Source: JACDER01 sp963842575 (GTDB lineage Bacteria > Actinomycetota > Thermoleophilia > Gaiellales > Gaiellaceae). From it: a DNA stretch of 64,000 nucleotides. Each line of letters starts with the position of its first letter. Position 1 is the stretch's first letter. The stretch covers positions 101,739 to 165,738 of the forward strand of contig CAWJGS010000005.1 of assembly GCA_963842575.1 (NCBI GenBank). The letters are read 5' to 3'. Below the pieces are notes generated by a model. It searched no databases, had not been told where the DNA came from, and saw only the letters and a program-made list of their open reading frames with translations. Positions 24,765 to 33,671 of this stretch are shown one piece after another. A program made the position numbers and the translations under genes.

Positions 24765-24880
24765 GCGGGCCGGGCGCAGGACAGTACACCCAGTACGGAC
24801 AAGCCCGGCCCGCGCGGCATCCTGCCGCGAGCGGCGGCAGTCGTCTGCGGAGCCGGGCTCCGCCCGGCGGGAGCAGACGA
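24765..24880 (-). terminator. two GC-rich hairpins downstream of the L,D-transpeptidase gene
   Basis: TCGTCTGC (24841-24848) pairs with GCAGACGA (24873-24880) and contains an inner GGAGCC-G-GGCTCC hairpin. GCGGGCCGGGC (24765-24775) pairs perfectly with GCCCGGCCCGC (24803-24813) around a 27-base loop holding the direct repeat CAGTAC-ACC-CAGTAC. On the minus strand they begin 12 bases after the transpeptidase stop. No U-tract, as is common for actinobacterial terminators. Confidence 0.6.
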
Positions 24881-24892
24881 CGGCCAGGGACG

Positions 24893-25846
24893 TCAGGCAG
24901 AGACGGTGAAGACCGGCGTCCCGAGCTGGACGTGGTCGAAGACCCACTCCGCGTCGGGAATCGCCATCCGGATGCAGCCGTGGGACTCCGAGTAGCCGAG
25001 CGAGGCCGCGTCGGGCGTTCCGTGGATCCCGACGTACGGCGCGGACAGGCCCATCCACCGCGTCCCGAGCGGGTTGCCGGGCCCCGGGGGGATCGGTTTC
25101 GCGCCCTGCGCCCACTTCGAGTCCGGCGGCGGGACCCACCAGGGGTCGCGGCGCATGGTCACGACCTCCCACTGCCCGACCGGCGTCGGGTAGGCGGACT
25201 GGCCCGTGGCGACGCTGAACTCGTTGTCCAGGCTCTCGCCCTCGTAGAAGAGGAGCTGGTGGGACTTGATCTTGACGACGATGACCGGCCCGAAGCTCTC
25301 CGGCGTGACGCTGGGCTCGACTTGCTCGACGGCCAGCTCGATCGGCGTGCGGTGGAAGGACCGGAGCGTCGTGACGATCCGCCCCCTCATCATCCCCCGG
25401 TTCACGCTCAGCCCCGGCTGGCCCGCGGCGATCACCGGCGCGAAGTCGGAAAGGCCCACGAGATAGGCGTCGGACGCCGGCTCCGAAAGCCGGTTATCGA
25501 GCCGCGCGAGGTAGCCGTCCAGGCGCTTGCGGTTGAAGGACACCTGCAGCGGCACCTTCTTCGCGCCCCTGGCCCGGAGCGCACGCTGCACCGCGCGTCC
25601 GATCTGAGGACGAGCGCCCAGGGCGACCGGGTGCGCGCGCCAGCTCTGCTTGCCGTATGTGAAGAGGACCGCGCGTCCGTATACGCGCTCGACGTGCACC
25701 CGCGCGGTCTCGGCGTTCATCCCGCCGACCGAGATCCCGCCGATCTTCACGCCCTGCTCGATCGGCGGCAGGGGATGTCCGCCGACCGGGGCGGCCGCTG
25801 CGGCAGCTAGTGCTGCAATGGGTACGAAGACGAGAAAACGGCTCAA
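24893..25846 (-). CDS. L,D-transpeptidase (YkuD) with peptidoglycan-binding region
   Basis: 317 residues. Signal peptide (MSRFLVFVPIAALAAAAAAP), then IGGISVGGMNAETARVHVER, a PG_binding_4-like domain, then the YkuD catalytic domain. The active-site block has IHGTPDAASLGYSESHGCIR with the nucleophile Cys in SHGCIRM (about residue 290). It forms 3-3 crosslinks or anchors molecules to peptidoglycan outside the membrane. It closely resembles the protein at 30628 in layout. Start ATG 25846; a hairpin (25865-25895) lies 20-50 bases upstream. Confidence 0.93.
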   Translation of the reverse strand: MSRFLVFVPIAALAAAAAAPVGGHPLPPIEQGVKIGGISVGGMNAETARVHVERVYGRAVLFTYGKQSWRAHPVALGARPQIGRAVQRALRARGAKKVPLQVSFNRKRLDGYLARLDNRLSEPASDAYLVGLSDFAPVIAAGQPGLSVNRGMMRGRIVTTLRSFHRTPIELAVEQVEPSVTPESFGPVIVVKIKSHQLLFYEGESLDNEFSVATGQSAYPTPVGQWEVVTMRRDPWWVPPPDSKWAQGAKPIPPGPGNPLGTRWMGLSAPYVGIHGTPDAASLGYSESHGCIRMAIPDAEWVFDHVQLGTPVFTVSA

Positions 25847-25864
25847 TCAGGCGCCTTGCTGCTC

Positions 25865-25895
25865 TTTCCACAGGGAATCGTGGATTCTGTGGAAA
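25865..25895 (-). terminator. perfect 9-bp hairpin between aldehyde dehydrogenase and L,D-transpeptidase genes
   Basis: TTTCCACAG (25865-25873) and CTGTGGAAA (25887-25895) are exact inverted repeats. The 13-base centre contains a further AATC/GATT pairing, so the stem is nearly continuous. It lies 65-95 bases after the aldehyde dehydrogenase stop and 20-50 bases before the transpeptidase start. It may be a terminator of the first, an operator of the second, or both. Its AT-rich arms stand out from the local GC content. Confidence 0.55.
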
Positions 25896-25959
25896 ACCGC
25901 CCGCCAACCCCGCGGGGGAACGCGAGTCTAGCCCCGCCGAGCGCGGGATTCAAGGGCAA

Positions 25960-27384
25960 TCACCAGCGCGTGGTGACGACCTTGGTCTCTGTGAAGAAGC
26001 GCACTCCGTCCGTGCCCGTGGCATGCAGATCGCCGTAGAACGAGCCCTTCCAGCCGGCGAACGGGAAGAACGCCATCGAGGCCGGGACGGGAACGTTGAT
26101 TCCGACCATTCCGGCGGTCACCTTGCGCCGAAACGCACGTGCGACCGCGCCGCTGCGCGTGAAGATCGCGCTCGCGTTGCCGAACTCGTTGCCGGCGATC
26201 GCCGCGAGCGCCTCGTCCAGCGAGTCGAGCCGCTCCAGCGCCAGGACCGGCCCGAAGATCTCCTCCTGCGCGACCCGCATCTCCGGCCGCACCAGATCGA
26301 GGATCGTGGGGCCGAGGAAGAAGCCGTCGCCGTCCTGCGTGCGTCCGTCCACGAGGATGCGCGCTCCTTCCTGCTCGCCCAGCCCGATGTAACCCGCGAT
26401 CCGCTCTCGCGCCTGCGCGCTCGTGACCGGCGTGATCGTGCTCTCCGGGTCGAGGCCCGGGCCGACGCGGGCCTCGCGGGCCATCCCGGCCAGACGCTCG
26501 GACAGTTCGTCGCCGATGTCGCCCACGGCCACGCCGACCGCTCCGGCGAGACAACGCTGGCCGGCATTCGCGAACGCGGAGGAGAACATCCCCGGGACAG
26601 CGAGGTCGAGGTCGGCGTCGGGCATGACGACGATGTGGTTCTTCGCCCCGGCGAGCGCCTGGACGCGCTTGCCCGCCGCGGCCGAGCGGGCGTAGACCGC
26701 GCGCGCGACCGGAGCGGAGCCGACGAACGAGACGGCGCGGATCAGCTCGTGGTCGCAGATCGCGTTCACCGCCTCCTCCCCGCCGTGGACGACGCTGAAG
26801 ACACCGGGAGGCGCGCCGGCCTCCTCGAACAGCTCGGCCAGTCGCATGGCGGAGAGCGGCGTACGCGGGGACGGCTTGAGGATGTAGGCGTTGCCCGAGG
26901 CGACCGCGATCGGCGCCGTCCAGAGCGGAACCATCACGGGGAAGTTGAAGGGCGTAATCGCGGCGACCACGCCGAGCGGGTGGCGGAAGAGCTCCGTGTC
27001 GACGCCGCGGCTGACCTGCTCCAGCGCGCCGCCCAGCATCAGCGTCGGCATCCCGGCCGCGAACTCGACCACGTCGATCCCGCGGCGCACCTCGCCGCGC
27101 GCCTCGTCCAGCGACTTCCCGTTCTCCCGGACGACGAGCTCCGAGAGATCCTCGAAGTCGCGCTCGAGGAGCGCCTGGAGGCGGAACATCAAGCGGGCTC
27201 GCTCCATCACCGGGACGTCCGCCCACTCCTCCGCGGCCGGCGCCGCGGCGCGCGCCGCCGCGTCGACCGCATCCGCTCCGGAGAGGGGCACCTGCGCGAT
27301 CCGCTCGCCCGTCGCCGGGTCGAGGACGTCCTGCAGCTCGGCTCCGTCCACCGGGGCCCGGCGCCCGCCGATCACGTTCTCCAC
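25960..27384 (-). CDS. mmsA: CoA-acylating methylmalonate-semialdehyde dehydrogenase
   Basis: 474 residues. Aldehyde dehydrogenase fold: ITPFNFPVMVPLWTAPIAVA, VSFVGSAPVARAVYARSAAA, catalytic Cys in NAGQRCLAG (about residue 280). The ending VGINVPVPASMAFFPFAGWK, then GSFYGDLHATGTDGVRFFTE is diagnostic of MmsA. It converts (methyl)malonate semialdehyde to propionyl- or acetyl-CoA with NAD+ in valine, beta-alanine or inositol catabolism. It could also take products of beta-alanine/polyamine breakdown, though the polyamine operon is 14 kb away. Confidence 0.93.
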   Translation of the reverse strand: MENVIGGRRAPVDGAELQDVLDPATGERIAQVPLSGADAVDAAARAAAPAAEEWADVPVMERARLMFRLQALLERDFEDLSELVVRENGKSLDEARGEVRRGIDVVEFAAGMPTLMLGGALEQVSRGVDTELFRHPLGVVAAITPFNFPVMVPLWTAPIAVASGNAYILKPSPRTPLSAMRLAELFEEAGAPPGVFSVVHGGEEAVNAICDHELIRAVSFVGSAPVARAVYARSAAAGKRVQALAGAKNHIVVMPDADLDLAVPGMFSSAFANAGQRCLAGAVGVAVGDIGDELSERLAGMAREARVGPGLDPESTITPVTSAQARERIAGYIGLGEQEGARILVDGRTQDGDGFFLGPTILDLVRPEMRVAQEEIFGPVLALERLDSLDEALAAIAGNEFGNASAIFTRSGAVARAFRRKVTAGMVGINVPVPASMAFFPFAGWKGSFYGDLHATGTDGVRFFTETKVVTTRW

Positions 27385-27416
27385 CGCTGAAGCTGCGATT
27401 CGGCGATTCTACGACG

Positions 27417-28280
27417 GTGAGCTGGCTCGGAGACAGCGCGGCCCTGGCGATCCTCAGCTTCGACGTCGACGCCGAGTCGCCGATCCTCGTCGAGGGCCGC
27501 CGGTACGCGGACGACTTGACGCTGATGAGCCACCAGGCCTACGGGCCCCAGGTCGCGGTTCCGCGCATCCTCGGTCTGCTCGAGGAGTACTCGCTGCCCG
27601 CCACGTTCTTCGTCCCGGGCTACACGGCCGACCACTACCCCGAGTCGGTCGAGCGGATCGCCGCCGCCGGGCACGAGATCGCGCACCACGGCTACAGCCA
27701 CCACAGCCCGCTGCGGATGGACGAAGCCGCGGAGCGTGCCGACCTCGAGCGCGCCCTCCAGGCACTCGAGCGGCTGGGTGTGAAGCCGGAGGGCTACCGC
27801 ACTCCCAGCTGGGAGCCGAGCCTGCGCACGTTCGACCTGCTGGCCGAGCACGGCTTCGCCTACGACTCGAGCCTGATGGACGACGACAAGCCGTATCTGC
27901 TCGAGACGGCCGGCGGGACGCTGGTCGAGCTCCCGCCCCACTGGAGCCTGGACGACTGGAACCAGTACGCGTACATGCCCGATCCGCGCAGTGGCCCCGG
28001 CACCGTCCATCCGCCGTCGCGCGCGATCGCGCTCTGGCAATCGGAGCTGGACGGGATGCGCCGCCACGGCTGCCTCTTCGTCCTCACCATGCACCCGTTC
28101 CTCAGCGGCCGGCCCGGCCGGGTCGAGGGGTTGCGCCGGCTGATCGAGCACGCGCTCGAGTGCGGCGACGTCGAGTTCGTCAGCTGCGTCGAAGCCGCAC
28201 GGCGGGCGGCGGCCGACGAAGATCTGCCGCGCCGCCCCGTTCGGCGGGTCGAGCCCGACCCGGAGATCTACCCCGACTGA
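27417..28280 (+). CDS. polysaccharide deacetylase family protein
   Basis: 287 residues from GTG 27417. NodB fold: ILSFDVDAESP (motif 1 with Asp-Asp-like DVDAE), ATFFVPGYTADHYPESVERI, AAAGHEIAHHGYSHHSPLRM (zinc HxxxH motif 2), GYRTPSWEPSLRTFDLLAEH and FVLTMHPFLSGRPGR. The polysaccharide deacetylase/PuuE-like clade without signal peptide is cytoplasmic and often acts on small amides rather than chitin; the substrate is unknown. Its 3' end overlaps the subtilase gene by 13 bases. Confidence 0.88.
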   Translation: MSWLGDSAALAILSFDVDAESPILVEGRRYADDLTLMSHQAYGPQVAVPRILGLLEEYSLPATFFVPGYTADHYPESVERIAAAGHEIAHHGYSHHSPLRMDEAAERADLERALQALERLGVKPEGYRTPSWEPSLRTFDLLAEHGFAYDSSLMDDDKPYLLETAGGTLVELPPHWSLDDWNQYAYMPDPRSGPGTVHPPSRAIALWQSELDGMRRHGCLFVLTMHPFLSGRPGRVEGLRRLIEHALECGDVEFVSCVEAARRAAADEDLPRRPVRRVEPDPEIYPD

Positions 28281-30128
28281 ACCCGGCGGGAGAAGGCGCG
28301 GCGGATGGTCACGCCGCTCGAAGGTGACGGAGACCGATCCGCGCAGCATCTTGCGCGCCGCCGAGACCGGCACGCGCCACGAGCACTCGGCGAGCCCGCT
28401 GCGGAAGCGCGCGGAGCGGACGCGCAGCCGCACGCCGGCCACCTTCGCTGTGCACTTGACTCCCCCACTCCGCACCTGGGCCCCCGTGTCGGTGCGGACG
28501 ACGGCGATCCTCGCGTCGAGCAGCTTCCCCGCGCGCGACTGCTTCGGGATCGTCGCGAAGCGGGTCACCTTGAGCCCGAGCGGGGGAGGAGGAGGCGGCG
28601 GGGGCGGCGGAGGTGGCGGGGGCGGCGGCGGAGCGATCGGGGCGCAGGCGGAGAAACACAACCGCCCGGAGCCGAACTGGTTGTTTCGCCCGGGTGTCCC
28701 GACGTGCGCCGTGTCCGACTCGAGGACCTTGATCAGCGCCCCTGGATTCCCCATGAGGCCCGGCTGCTGCTGCAGGACGAGCGCCGCGGCACCGGCGACC
28801 TCCGGCGTGGCGGCCGACGTCCCCAGGAAGCCGCCGTTGCAGGTGCTGGCCAGCCCGAACGTCTGGGTCGAAACCCCGTCGTAGGCTGCCAGGTCGGGCT
28901 TGATCCGCCCGTCGATCGTCGGACCCTGCGAGCTGTAGGGACGGATGGCGTTGCCAACCTGCCAGCACGTCGCCCCGACGGCGAGCACCCAGGGCGACTC
29001 GGCGGGCTGGGCCACGCTTCCCTGTGGGACGCTGTGCTCCAGCGTCCCCGTGGTCACGAAGAGATCGAAGCGGCTCGTCGTTGCGGGCGGGAGTGCCTTG
29101 ATCGAGACGTAGACCGGCAGCGGCGCCGCGCTCGTGTTGGCGTAGCACGCTCCCTCGACCGGCGGCGCGAGCCGACCGGGCTGCTGGATGGTCTCCGACC
29201 AGGCGAGCAGGGTGCCGGTCCCCGACTGCTGGATGTAGAGGTTGAAGTCCTGGTCCGTCTCCGGCCAGGCGTCCCAGACGAGGGACGCGCACCCGGTCGC
29301 GTTCCCGGGAATCGTGAACGCGTTGCCCTCGTCGCCACCGCCGAAGTCCTGGAACACGCTCCCGGGCCGGTGGCTGTAGGGACCGCTCCAGTGGCTCTGC
29401 GCGTAGTTGCCTGCAGCGTTGACCCAGAGGATCCCGTGGTCATAGGCGTTCTTGGCGATGGAGTCGGCCGAGACCCTGTCGGTGCGGTTGTGGACGCCGT
29501 CGCCCCGTCCTCCCGCGAGCCAGGTGATGGAGTGGCTGATGATCGGGATGTGCTGGTTGATCACGTAGTCGAGGGCGATCTGGAGCGTGAGCTCGCTGTC
29601 GACGCAGATCAGGTAGAGCTGTGCGTCCGGAGCCATGTCGTGGACAAGCTCGGCGACTGCGGTTCCGTGCGCAGTGGCGCCGGATACCCCGCAGAACCCC
29701 GGGGTTACGAGAGTCGCCGGCAGATCGCCGCTGTCGATCGCCGCTTTGGCGCCGGCGAAGCCGATGTCGATCACCGCGATCTTGACGCCCTTCCCCGTGA
29801 CGCCGGACGCATGGAGCCCCTCGACACCGCTGGCCGAGATCTCCTGGCCGGTGACCGCGGCGGGGACATGCAGGAGCGGCGTGTCGACCGAGACAACGCC
29901 CCCGCTCGAGGACAGCTTCTCGATGACGCCGGCGGGGGCGCGAACCTGGACGAGGTTTCCAAGGCGCGCCTCGACCCGTCCTCCGAGCCGCCTGGCCTCG
30001 GCCGCGACGGCGGACGCGTGGCCGGCCTTGGCGCGGACGATCATGACCTGCCGCTGGACGGCCACAGCGGACGTCCCCGCGGACGGAAGGAACACGAGCA
30101 GCGCGAGGGCGCAGAGGAGGAACCTCAC
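28268..30128 (-). CDS. secreted subtilisin-family (S8) serine protease with polyproline linker and C-terminal beta domain (frameshift near 28318)
   Basis: About 620 residues. Signal peptide MRFLLCALALLVFLPSAGTS, an I9-like propeptide region, then the S8 domain: Asp in IAVIDIGFAGA, His in GATAHGTAVAELVHD, Asn in ILWVNAAGNYAQSHW, Ser in NGGFLGTSAATPEVAGAAAL. About 17 consecutive prolines link to an Ig-like tail (LGLKVTRFATIPKQSRAGKL...). After RGSVSVTFE one extra base must be skipped to read GVTIRRAFSRRVQSG and TAG at 28268; the uncorrected frame runs 900 bases antisense to the deacetylase. Divergent from the VOC gene. Confidence 0.88.
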
Positions 30129-30169
30129 CGGCCCGTTGTAGCAAGCCCGGAAGTGGGCACTATAGGGAC

Positions 30170-30607
30170 ATGGCGGACCGCGCCCGGCTGGTCGGGATCA
30201 ATCACGTCGCTCTCGAGGTCGGCGACCTCGATGAGGCGCTCGAGTTCTACGGGCGCATCTTCGACATCGAGGTGGAGTCGCGCATCCCCGGCATGGCCTT
30301 CGTCAGCATGGGCGACCAGTTCCTCGCGCTGGCAGAGGGGCGGACGCAGGAGCGGGACGACGACCGGCATCTCGGCCTCGTCGTCGACGACCGGGAGGCC
30401 GCGCTGGCCGCGGCGCGCGAGGCGGGCGTCGAGCTCTTCGGGAGGGGCAACGACTTCCGCGATCCGTGGGGCAATTTCATCCAGGTCGTCGAGTACTCGC
30501 AGATCCAGTTCACCAAGGCTCCCGAGGTACTCGAAGGTATGAATCTGGGAGGCTTGACCAAATCCGAGGGCGCGCGAGAGGAATTGCGCCAAAAGGGTCT
30601 TGTCTGA
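30170..30607 (+). CDS. VOC family (glyoxalase/bleomycin resistance-fold) protein
   Basis: 145 residues. GINHVALEVGDLDEALEFYG, IPGMAFVSMGDQFLALAEG, HLGLVVDDREAALAAAREAG and FRDPWGNFIQVVEY are one full VOC unit. Metal ligands His (NHVAL), His (HLGL) and Glu (VVEY) are in place, so a metal-dependent lyase, isomerase or dioxygenase role is possible. The substrate is unknown. The 42-base gap upstream is shared with the divergent subtilase. Confidence 0.88.
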   Translation: MADRARLVGINHVALEVGDLDEALEFYGRIFDIEVESRIPGMAFVSMGDQFLALAEGRTQERDDDRHLGLVVDDREAALAAAREAGVELFGRGNDFRDPWGNFIQVVEYSQIQFTKAPEVLEGMNLGGLTKSEGAREELRQKGLV

Positions 30608-30627
30608 CCTCCGCCCGTGATGGTTCA

Positions 30628-31734
30628 ATGGGGACCGTGAACGAGAAGATCAAGAAGGGGTGGTCGGCGACGGGCCACGGGCTCCGGCGTGTCTTCTGGC
30701 ACAAGTGGCTGCTGATCGCCGCGATCGCAGTGCTCGTCGTCCTCGGTGGCCTCGCCGCCGCGGCCTACGGCTACGACCGCAGCCAGAGCGACATGATCGC
30801 CAAGGGCGTCCACGTCGGCGGGATTCCGGTCGGCGGGATGAGCGCGGATCAGGCGCGCGCCAGGCTGAACGCGAAGTTCAAGGTGCTGTCGCGGCCGATC
30901 ATCCTGACGTACAAGGGTGGCCGCCTCGTGCTCACGGCGAAGCAGGCGCAGTTGCGCGTGGACGTGAACGCCCTGGTCGACCAGGCGCTCGCCGAGAGCC
31001 ACCACGGCTGGTTCCTCGCCCGCGCGTGGCGTGAGCTCACGGGAGGCAGGGTCGAGGCCGGCCTCCGGCCCCACGTCTCGTACTCCAAGGCCGCGATCAA
31101 CCAGACGCTCGTCCGCATCCAGAACCGGGTCGAGCGCGAGCCGGTCAACGCATGGCTGAAGGCCAACTACAACGGCCTCCTGATTCACGGTGGCAAGAAC
31201 GGCGCCGAGGTCAAGCTTGCGCTTCTCCGCTGGCAGATCCGCCACTCGCTGCTGAGCCGGCATGCGCGGCGCTGGTACAAGGTCCCGATGCGCGCGGTCA
31301 CGCCCGAGGTGACGATCTCGACGCTGAAGCAGGACTACCCGTCCTACATCACGATCGACCGCGGGGACTTCACGCTGCGCGTCTACCAGAACCTGAAGCT
31401 CGCGCGGAGCTACGCGATAGCCGTCGGCCAGCAGGGGCTGGAGACGCCGGCCGGGATCTACTCGGTGCAGGACAAGCAGGTCAATCCCTGGTGGCACGTG
31501 CCCAACAGCGCCTGGGCCGGCTCGCTCGCGGGGCAGGTCATCCCGCCCGGACCGTCCGACCCGCTGAAGGCACGCTGGCTCGGGATCTACAACGGGGCAG
31601 GCATCCACGGCACCGAGGACATCGGGTCGCTCGGGTCGGCCGCCTCGCACGGCTGCGTGCGGATGGCCATCCCCGACGTGATCGACCTCTACGATCGCGT
31701 CGACGTCGGGACGCCGATCTTCATCGGCAACTAA
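30628..31734 (+). CDS. membrane-anchored L,D-transpeptidase with peptidoglycan-binding domain
   Basis: 368 residues. Basic cytoplasmic N-terminus, one membrane helix WLLIAAIAVLVVLGGLAAAA, then VHVGGIPVGGMSADQARARL and a PG_binding_4/VanW-linked domain. The YkuD domain has ITIDRGDFTLRVYQNLKLAR, TPAGIYSVQDKQVNPWWHVP and GIHGTEDIGSLGSAASHGCV with catalytic Cys in SHGCVRM. Same plan as the 24893 protein but held by an uncleaved anchor. Likely crosslinks wall peptides outside the membrane. Start ATG 30628; GTG 30637 is an alternative. Confidence 0.93.
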   Translation: MGTVNEKIKKGWSATGHGLRRVFWHKWLLIAAIAVLVVLGGLAAAAYGYDRSQSDMIAKGVHVGGIPVGGMSADQARARLNAKFKVLSRPIILTYKGGRLVLTAKQAQLRVDVNALVDQALAESHHGWFLARAWRELTGGRVEAGLRPHVSYSKAAINQTLVRIQNRVEREPVNAWLKANYNGLLIHGGKNGAEVKLALLRWQIRHSLLSRHARRWYKVPMRAVTPEVTISTLKQDYPSYITIDRGDFTLRVYQNLKLARSYAIAVGQQGLETPAGIYSVQDKQVNPWWHVPNSAWAGSLAGQVIPPGPSDPLKARWLGIYNGAGIHGTEDIGSLGSAASHGCVRMAIPDVIDLYDRVDVGTPIFIGN

Positions 31735-31743
31735 CTCAACTCG

Positions 31744-32760
31744 TTGCGCACCTACGACCTCGTCCGGGAGCTGCAGCTCACGGTCGACGAGGACGAGTTG
31801 ACGGGCCTCTCGGCCGATGTGTCGAGCGGCTTCACCAGACGGACGACCATCATCCACCTGCGCGGCGCGGGCCATGAGGGCAGAGGCGAGGACACGACCT
31901 ACTCCGAGCCTGAACAGCTCGCCTTCCAGCAGGCCGGGTCGGTGCTCCCGGTCACCGGCACGCACACGATCGAAAGCTTCTCCGCCCTGTTCGAGGAGAT
32001 GGACTCGTACCGCCGCTGGGCCGTCGAGAGCTCGGCGCTCGACCTCGCGCTGCGCCAGGCCGGCAAGCCATTGTGGGAGGTGCTCGGACGGGAGCCGCGC
32101 CCGGTCACGTTCGTCTCGTCGATGCGGCTCGGGTCGCCGCCGTCGATCGACCGCGTCCTCCAACGGCTCGAGCTCTATCCCACGCTGCGCTTCAAGCTGG
32201 ATCCCACGAGCGATTGGGACGAGCCGCTCGTGGCCGAGCTCGCGGCGACCGGCGCGGTCGAATCGGTCGACCTCAAGGGCGCGTACAAGGGGACGTTGGT
32301 CGACCAACCGCCCGACCCGAGGCTGTACAAGCTGGTCGCCGAGGGGTTCCCCGACGCGTGGATCGAGGATCCCGCGCTGACGCCCGAGACCGACCCGCTA
32401 CTCGCGCCCTACCGCGAGAGAATCACCTGGGACGCGCCCATCCACTCCGTGGCGGACATCGAGTCCCTCCCGTTCCCGCCGCGGACGATCAACATCAAGC
32501 CGTCGCGGTTCGGCAGCATCGAGGCGCTCTGCGACACCTACGACTACCTCGAGGAGCAGGGAATCGGCGCGTACGGCGGAGGACAGTTCGAGCTCGGCGT
32601 CGGACGCGTCCAGAACCAGTACCTGGCCTCGCTCTTCCATCCCGGCGCGCCCAACGACCTCGCGCCGACGGCGTACAACGAGAACGAGCTGCGGCCGGGC
32701 CTCCCCGAGAGCCCGCTCGCCCCGGAGCCGGCCGCCATCGGCTTCGACTGGGGTACTTAG
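31744..32760 (+). CDS. enolase-superfamily-like protein
   Basis: 338 residues from TTG 31744, 9 bases after the transpeptidase stop. The C-terminal barrel shows the metal/catalytic spacing of the superfamily: LRFKLDPTSDWD, VESVDLKGAYKG, AWIEDPAL and TINIKPSRFGSIEALCDTYD, then GIGAYGGGQFELGVGRVQNQ. An N-terminal capping domain ends ALDLALRQAGKPLWEVLGRE. Relatives include o-succinylbenzoate synthase and dipeptide epimerases; an epimerase acting on wall peptides is conceivable from the neighbour, but that is only inference. Confidence 0.78.
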   Translation: MRTYDLVRELQLTVDEDELTGLSADVSSGFTRRTTIIHLRGAGHEGRGEDTTYSEPEQLAFQQAGSVLPVTGTHTIESFSALFEEMDSYRRWAVESSALDLALRQAGKPLWEVLGREPRPVTFVSSMRLGSPPSIDRVLQRLELYPTLRFKLDPTSDWDEPLVAELAATGAVESVDLKGAYKGTLVDQPPDPRLYKLVAEGFPDAWIEDPALTPETDPLLAPYRERITWDAPIHSVADIESLPFPPRTINIKPSRFGSIEALCDTYDYLEEQGIGAYGGGQFELGVGRVQNQYLASLFHPGAPNDLAPTAYNENELRPGLPESPLAPEPAAIGFDWGT

Positions 32761-33671
32761 CCCTTCAGGATCGACTGAAGCTGGGCGGCATTCGTCGCCG
32801 CCTGCGAGATCCATCCCCCGCTCCCGTCCGCACTGCGCCCGTTGTTGTTGAAGAGGACGAACGCCTGCTCCACGTCCTCGGCCAGCGCCCTCAGCGGTCC
32901 CGCGAGCTCACGTAGCTCCTCCTCCGAATAGAGGTAGTTGAAGCGCTCGGCCGCGCTTCCACCGCGGACGTTCCAGGTCTCGGCGTTGCGGCCGTGCAGC
33001 CGGACATAGCCCGTTTGGGAGGTGCTCGCCCAGACGGTCGGCACCATGTTCTTCGCGCCCTGGATGCGCGGCGAGTCCGTCACGACGTGCGTCATGCCGT
33101 GTTCCTCGAGGAAGCCGAGCGTGTCGGCGCGGTGCTCTTCCTCGAGCCAGGAGTGATGGCGGAACTCGACCAGTGCTTCGTCCCCCTGCAGCTGGTCCTG
33201 CGCCCATTCGAGGTACTCGAACGAGACGGGCTTGTGGACGACGTAGGGCGGAAACTGCAGCAGGATCCCGCCGAGCTTGCCGGCGGCGCGCAACGGCTCG
33301 AGCGCGTCGTGGAAGCGGGAGAAGACCTCGGCGCGGAACTCGCGCGGCGGACGTTCGACGCGGCCGCGCGCGTCCACGGGGACTCCTTCCCTGAGCTCGG
33401 GCGGCAGCTGCTCGAGCCGCACCGGGTGCCGCGTCATCAGCGCGAAGGCCTTCACGTGCATGACGAAGCCGTCGGGCGTCCGCTCGGCCCAGCGCTGCAC
33501 CATCTCCTCCGCGGGGAGCCGGTAGAAGGTCGAGTCCACCTCGACCATGTCGTAGTGCTGCGCGTACCAGGCAAGCCGGTCGCCCGGCTTGACCCCCTTC
33601 GGATACCAGTGCTTCGACAGCGCCTCGTCCGCCCACGAGCACGTGCCGATCCGGATGCGGCCTTCAGACAT
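32757..33671 (-). CDS. DUF72 family protein
   Basis: 304 residues. IRIGTCSWADEALSKHWYPK, AQHYDMVEVDSTFYRLPAEE, FVMHVKAFALMTRHPVRL and GYVRLHGRNAETWNVRG are the standard DUF72 motifs of a TIM-barrel of unknown function. Last gene of the operon that starts at 38052. Start ATG overlaps the alcohol dehydrogenase stop by 8 bases; its stop shares TTAG with the convergent enolase-like gene. Confidence 0.9.
   Translation of the reverse strand: MSEGRIRIGTCSWADEALSKHWYPKGVKPGDRLAWYAQHYDMVEVDSTFYRLPAEEMVQRWAERTPDGFVMHVKAFALMTRHPVRLEQLPPELREGVPVDARGRVERPPREFRAEVFSRFHDALEPLRAAGKLGGILLQFPPYVVHKPVSFEYLEWAQDQLQGDEALVEFRHHSWLEEEHRADTLGFLEEHGMTHVVTDSPRIQGAKNMVPTVWASTSQTGYVRLHGRNAETWNVRGGSAAERFNYLYSEEELRELAGPLRALAEDVEQAFVLFNNNGRSADGSGGWISQAATNAAQLQSILKG

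Noticed and set aside
27372..28267. A 900-base C-terminal extension of the subtilase, antisense to the deacetylase
   Set aside because: The extension lacks protein character and mirrors the well-conserved deacetylase on the plus strand; a one-base correction near 28318 gives a natural end at 28268.
30159..30169. ACTATAGGGAC before the VOC gene, resembling a T7-type promoter or a -10 box
   Set aside because: Only three bases precede the ATG, so a -10 there would start transcription inside the gene. A chance match is likely and no phage genes are present.
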